Positions 63,203-64,000 of a stretch of DNA of 64,000 nucleotides are shown here, piece by piece. The DNA lies in NCBI GenBank assembly GCA_035771165.1, contig JAWNZC010000314.1, positions 4,982,001 to 5,046,000 of the forward strand, written 5' to 3'. The notes beneath the pieces were generated by a model. That model was not told the origin of the DNA, did no database searches, and saw nothing but the letters and a program-made list of their open reading frames with translations. Source of the DNA: Paragorgia papillata (lineage: Eukaryota; Cnidaria; Anthozoa; Scleralcyonacea; Coralliidae). The translations under genes and the position numbers were made by a program. Position 1 is the first letter of the stretch. Each line of letters starts with the position of its first letter.

Positions 63203-63855
63203 CACAGACAGGGACAGACGGACCGACAGATAGACAGGGACCGACAGATAGACAGGGACAGACGGACAGACAGATAGACACAAACACAAACACAAACACA
63301 AACACAAACACAAACACAAACACAAACACAAACACAAACAGACAGGAAGACAGACAGACAGACAGACAGACAGACAGGGACAGACGAACCGACAGATAGA
63401 CAGGGACAGACGGACAGCCAGATAGACACAAACACAAACACAAACACAAACACAAACACAAACACAAACACAAACACAAACACAAACACAAACACAAACA
63501 CAAACAGACAGGAAGACAGACAGACAGACAGACAGATGTTATACGATAAGTACATCCAAAGGGTAAAAGGTTGGAATAGATCATTTTACACGTAAATTTA
63601 CAAGAAAACTTCAAGAAATTAATAATTTACCACTGCTGCTGGTCTTACAATCGTACAGCGAATTTATTTCCAATGCATCAATTGCGGTGTACGTCTGCGC
63701 ATTGCCGATTGTTTTAGTTGGATCGATGGGTTGTATTGTGGTCTTCCCGTTTCCGAATGCTGTAGAACTGTAGTGCATTATACTGTTATAATCGTATTCC
63801 ACGCCCATCTTGTCGATCTGTCCATGAGAATATTTTTCAAACTGGCTTTGAAATG
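48449..63855 (-). CDS. Gene A: secreted astacin metalloprotease with two TSP1, one MAM and four ShK modules (exon span, 5' end outside)
   Basis: Ten exons in this window join in frame, from the astacin Met-turn exon (63631-63855) to the TAA in 48449-48561. The N-terminal signal, propeptide and active-site helix lie beyond 64000. Order: astacin C-terminal half, TSP1, TSP1, MAM (three exons), four different ShK domains. It is a paralogue of gene B: the astacin and TSP1 exons are close, and intron positions and phases agree. Likely a matrix-acting or shed zinc endopeptidase, the TSP1/MAM/ShK modules giving binding specificity. The MAM domain has lost two of its four usual cysteines. Splice joins are inferred. 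Confidence 0.87.
48885..49010. repeat. Long foldback (CTCCATCGAGTTATGG)
   Basis: Two arms of roughly 55 bases (GTGCTCCATCGAGTTATGGA, GGGAAATTGGGAG; complement at the right) around ATTCTAGATTTTTG. A third piece of the motif is at 49255-49275. Lies in the last intron of gene A. Confidence 0.7.
50006..50128 (-). CDS. Gene A exon: ShK domain 3
   Basis: 123 bases, phase 1-1. Encodes [20 protein letters not shown] then [20 protein letters not shown], six cysteines. Lys-rich. No Lys-Tyr dyad of potassium-channel-blocking ShK peptides, so a structural module is more likely. Confidence 0.87.
50252..50560 (+). mobile_element. 5S rRNA-derived SINE
   Basis: The head GCGCTGCCTCCCACCAATAG, GTTAGTACTTGGATGGGTGA and CATCTGGGAACAACC is 5S-like, followed by the standard body. 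Intronic in gene A, plus strand. Confidence 0.85.
50573..50720 (+). mobile_element. Second tRNA-like SINE family
   Basis: CCAGTAGCTCAATAGTTAGA (A box) and AGGTTGCAGGTTCGAACCCT (B box) are followed by GAGCTTGACGAACGTCCACC. Body pieces recur inverted at about 58650-58860. tRNA-like heads also occur near 19230-19300 (inverted) and 19940-20010. Confidence 0.65.
50843..50953 (-). CDS. Gene A exon: ShK domain 2
   Basis: 111 bases, phase 1-1. Encodes [20 protein letters not shown] then [16 protein letters not shown]. Of the gene A ShK exons this is closest to the gene B array units (same FMKVNC(K/R)ASCGLC), so it probably represents the ancestral unit that was amplified in gene B. Confidence 0.87.
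50964..51955. repeat. ~1-kb (CAA)n/(CAG)n/(CCA)n trinucleotide-rich array
   Basis: Almost continuous CAACAA/CAGCAC/CACCAA triplets on the plus strand, degenerate rather than uniform, in the intron between ShK 1 and ShK 2 of gene A. A shorter tract lies at 52120-52270. Reading frames (poly-Val/Leu or poly-Cys) are artefacts. Confidence 0.95.
52003..52085 (+). mobile_element. 5S-SINE head, truncated
   Basis: Only the 5S-derived head remains (GTTAGCGCGCTGCCTCTCAC through GGATGGGTGACCGCCC), then it is cut by low-complexity DNA. Confidence 0.75.
52364..52489 (-). CDS. Gene A exon: ShK domain 1
   Basis: 126 bases, phase 1-1. Encodes [20 protein letters not shown] then [19 protein letters not shown], six cysteines, directly after the MAM domain. 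Donor GTAAAG fits the next exon's phase. Confidence 0.88.
52545..53060. repeat. (GGTT)n-type array
   Basis: GGTT units interrupted by GATTGATCGGAA/GATTGGTCGTAA blocks. In the MAM-ShK intron of gene A. Frames through it are artefacts. Confidence 0.93.
53125..53230 (-). CDS. Gene A exon: MAM domain, C-terminal part
   Basis: 106 bases, phase 0 to 1. Encodes [20 protein letters not shown] then [13 protein letters not shown], the invariant end of MAM domains (F-E-x...G-x-x-x-D-I-A-L-D-D-I...C). Confidence 0.92.
53440..53790. mobile_element. MITE with TGACGTCA in inverted arms
   Basis: Arms GAACACTTAAAATGA..., TTTAATATGCAAATTAAACA and complement enclose TGAGTTATCGAAAAAAGTT and its complement. A related half is at 57495-57640. 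Confidence 0.6.
54065..54361. mobile_element. MITE (ACCCTGCGAGCAGAGCC family)
   Basis: Inverted ends ACCCTGCGAGCAGAGCC / GGCTCTGCTCGCAGGGT. ATTAGGTGA occurs on both sides (54056-54064, 54362-54370), consistent with a 9-bp duplication apart from two extra bases at the left. Confidence 0.7.
54483..55160 (+). mobile_element. Penelope-like element fragment: GIY-YIG domain and 3' end
   Basis: The frame at 54483 onwards encodes [33 protein letters not shown], then [20 protein letters not shown] and VSEHMG. This is the reverse-transcriptase/linker end plus GIY-YIG endonuclease core typical of Penelope-like retroelements. A frameshift after about 54770 moves the remaining C-terminus to another frame. 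A hammerhead-like motif (55114-55142) follows. The ends are an inverted repeat (54482-54510 and 55187-55217). It lies in an intron of gene A and is inactive. Confidence 0.8.
55114..55142 (+). ncRNA. Hammerhead-ribozyme-like core in the Penelope-like 3' end
   Basis: CTGAAGA, then a 6-bp stem (GTTGTA, loop CGTAA, TACAAC), then GAAA, matching the CUGANGA / stem II / GAAA core in the correct order. Penelope-like elements are known to carry hammerhead motifs in their terminal repeats. Stems I and III and the cleavage site were not confirmed by eye. Confidence 0.45.
55224..55640. mobile_element. MITE (GATGGCGTTGGGTGACTACA family)
   Basis: Inverted ends GATGGCGTTGGGTGACTACA and TGTAGTCACCCAACGCCATC, with inner inverted CCAGAATGCTTTGCCAGTAT and AAAGGACTGGACGG. 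Another full copy is at about 56937-57441, and a solo end at 55960-55985. Confidence 0.75.
56020..56276 (-). CDS. Gene A exon: MAM domain, central part
   Basis: 257 bases, phase 1 to 0. Encodes [20 protein letters not shown], then [20 protein letters not shown], then [15 protein letters not shown]. These match MAM features (arl.s...C-x-x-F-x-Y-x-M-x-G...L-x-v...W). The donor CAG/GTTGCT is unusual but keeps phase 0 with the next exon. Confidence 0.9.
56660..56860. repeat. Long foldback (TTGCCTGGGTTGTT)
   Basis: Arms of about 80 bases (ACACTTGCCTGGGTTGTT, TTTGCGATGATATGTTGGTT and complements) around GGGTTGTTATTTTGG. Intron of gene A. Confidence 0.65.
56937..57441. mobile_element. MITE, second copy of the GATGGCGTTGGGTGACTACA family
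   Basis: Same terminal and inner inverted repeats as 55224-55640, interrupted near 57262-57375 by foreign sequence (TTAGGTTGTGTGTTGGGGTA). Confidence 0.7.
58137..58277 (-). CDS. Gene A exon: MAM domain, N-terminal part
   Basis: 141 bases, phase 1-1. Encodes [20 protein letters not shown] then [20 protein letters not shown], the MAM start (x-D-F-E-x-x-x-x-x-W...W...T/G-P...DHT). The two cysteines usual here (C-x-F-E and C-x-W) are both replaced. The donor GTTGGT is atypical but the only one that keeps frame with the next exon. Confidence 0.88.
58527..59040 (+). mobile_element. 5S-SINE split by another SINE-like insertion
   Basis: The 5S head and part of the body (58527-58640) and the rest of the body (about 58880-59040, GTGCTTCGAGGGTTTTTCGC, CCTCCCTCCGTATAATC) flank a 230-bp piece. 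That piece has inverted GACGTTCGTC(G/A)AGCTC motifs related to the second tRNA-SINE family. Confidence 0.7.
59413..59592 (-). CDS. Gene A exon: TSP1 domain 2
   Basis: 180 bases, phase 1-1. Encodes [20 protein letters not shown] then [11 protein letters not shown], ending CNI at GTAAGC. Six cysteines. About 80 percent identical by eye to gene B 14796-14975. Confidence 0.9.
59703..59925. repeat. (CAGA)n with (CA)n insert and (CAGACACAAAGA)n
   Basis: CAGA units to about 59815, a pure CA run at about 59815-59866, then CAGACACAAAGA repeats. It occupies the same intron as the gene B array at 15104-15365. Confidence 0.93.
60350..61940 (-). mobile_element. CR1/L2-like LINE fragment interrupted by a MITE
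   Basis: A minus-strand reverse transcriptase core ([30 protein letters not shown] at about 61660-61860) and C-terminal part ([35 protein letters not shown], ending SSLASSN and stop at 60446-60448) are separated by the MITE at 60947-61406 and by frameshifts. The 3' UTR resembles the fragment in the paralogous gene B intron (15366-15790). Confidence 0.82.
60947..61406. mobile_element. MITE (ACACGCGTAAATA family) inside the LINE
   Basis: Ends ACACGCGTAAATACGCACAA and GCGAGATTTTTACGCGTGTA are inverted. The interior is repeated AACAACTTGTTCAC/GTGAACAA motifs in both orientations. It interrupts the LINE reading frame. Confidence 0.7.
61925..62052. repeat. (CAGA)n array with GGAC block
   Basis: CAGA and CAGACACAAAGA units with a GGACGGACGGAC insert. 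Borders the LINE on its 5' side, as the array at 15815-16010 does in gene B. Confidence 0.92.
62338..62499 (-). CDS. Gene A exon: TSP1 domain 1
   Basis: 162 bases, phase 1-1. Encodes [20 protein letters not shown] then [15 protein letters not shown], ending AATECP. Aligns along its length with gene B 16868-17029. Acceptor TTATTAAG/GTCAATC. Confidence 0.87.
62546..63535. repeat. ~1-kb compound CAGA / CAGGGACAGACAGATACA / CACAAA array
   Basis: A short CA run, then about 27 copies of an 18-20-base unit built from GGGACAGACAGATACACAGA, pure CAGA, and two blocks of (AAACAC)n. It lies in the astacin-TSP1 intron of gene A, the same place as the gene B array at 17070-17715. The long reading frames on both strands are repeat artefacts. 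Confidence 0.95.
63631..63855 (-). CDS. Gene A exon: astacin C-terminal half with Met-turn
   Basis: 225 bases, phase 1-1. Encodes [20 protein letters not shown] then [20 protein letters not shown] and ends [16 protein letters not shown] is the astacin Met-turn. Very close to gene B 17744-17971. The zinc-helix exon would be beyond the right edge. Confidence 0.9.
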
Positions 63856-64000
63856 CTAAAATTACAAAAAAGAAATGTAAAATGCTAAATGAAAATTATT
63901 TTTTTTTACTTACCTAACAGGCTAATTCTATAGTTGGGGAAACGTTCGTAAAGAAAGAAGAATTCAGTCACGGTAAGAAACGAATGTAATAATATAAACA
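63856..64000. other. Edge sequence, intron of gene A
   Basis: AT-rich intron sequence. An open minus-strand segment ends at 63913 in a donor-like GTAAGT with the right phase, but its peptide does not resemble the expected astacin segment. Not called. Confidence 0.3.

Noticed and set aside
62445..63614. Long minus-strand reading frames (up to 389 codons) rich in Cys, Leu, Ser, Val
   Set aside because: They run through the CAGA/CAGGGACAGACAG array in several frames at once. A tetranucleotide repeat without stops gives such frames by chance.
63913..63990. Additional astacin exon at the right edge
   Set aside because: Donor and phase would fit, but the peptide lacks the expected HExxR/DRD and NIPKG segment and no acceptor is clear. 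Possibly an intron frame.

Overview
This is a window of an animal nuclear genome, most likely a cnidarian or another early-branching metazoan. Genes are split into small phase-1 exons inside kilobase introns. The two recognisable genes are secreted astacin-family metalloproteases with thrombospondin type-1 (TSP1), MAM and ShK modules. The rest is dense with non-LTR retrotransposons, a Penelope-like element, 5S- and tRNA-derived SINEs, many short inverted-repeat DNA transposons (MITEs) and long tetranucleotide arrays. There is no prokaryotic signal. The organism call is inference from domain content and repeat types.

GENES (all three on the minus strand, read from high to low coordinates). Gene A runs from beyond position 64000 down to 48449. 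Its order is astacin C-terminal half (63631-63855), TSP1 (62338-62499), TSP1 (59413-59592), a three-exon MAM domain (58137-58277, 56020-56276, 53125-53230), then four ShK exons (52364-52489, 50843-50953, 50006-50128, 48449-48561) with a TAA stop and a nearby polyadenylation signal. Gene B is a paralogue: propeptide exons (24255-24317, 23209-23349), propeptide/mature junction (22851-23021), the catalytic exons (20356-20479, 19754-19869, 19378-19449, 17744-17971), two TSP1 exons (16868-17029, 14796-14975), no MAM, then one divergent ShK (10592-10729) and eight near-identical ShK exons (9966 down to 7215). Its best first exon (signal peptide plus TATA) is 36261-36357. Gene C is represented only by a signal-peptide exon at 682-775; its body would lie left of the window.

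LAYOUT. 1-3500: gene C exon 1, its promoter, a head-to-tail stack of MITEs, and a 16-bp GC-rich minisatellite. 3500-7200: mostly unassigned, with one possible plus-strand exon. 7200-24317: body of gene B, with a 3.1-kb 9-bp-TSD DNA transposon carrying a CR1/L2-like LINE between TSP1 and ShK, and (CAGA)n/(CAAA)n arrays in introns. 24300-45000: a strongly duplicated zone with several copies of a unit containing a tRNA-SINE, a hairpin repeat, the astacin signal-peptide exon with its promoter, and a MITE. It also holds an apparently intact 1175-codon LINE ORF2 and transposon-interrupted copies of the signal exon. 45000-48400: more MITEs and a 5S-SINE. 48400-64000: gene A, with a Penelope-like GIY-YIG fragment, a 1-kb CAA-type array and two LINE-bearing introns.

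The proteases would be made as secreted zymogens: signal peptide, propeptide with an Asp-switch motif, furin-like RRKR cleavage, zinc catalytic domain, then adhesive C-terminal modules. All module exons begin and end in phase 1, which lets ShK or MAM modules be gained or lost without breaking the frame. The most unusual features are the orphan duplicated promoter/signal-exon cassettes, the recently expanded ShK array with a reciprocal splice-site difference, and several hammerhead-ribozyme-like cores in retroelement remnants.
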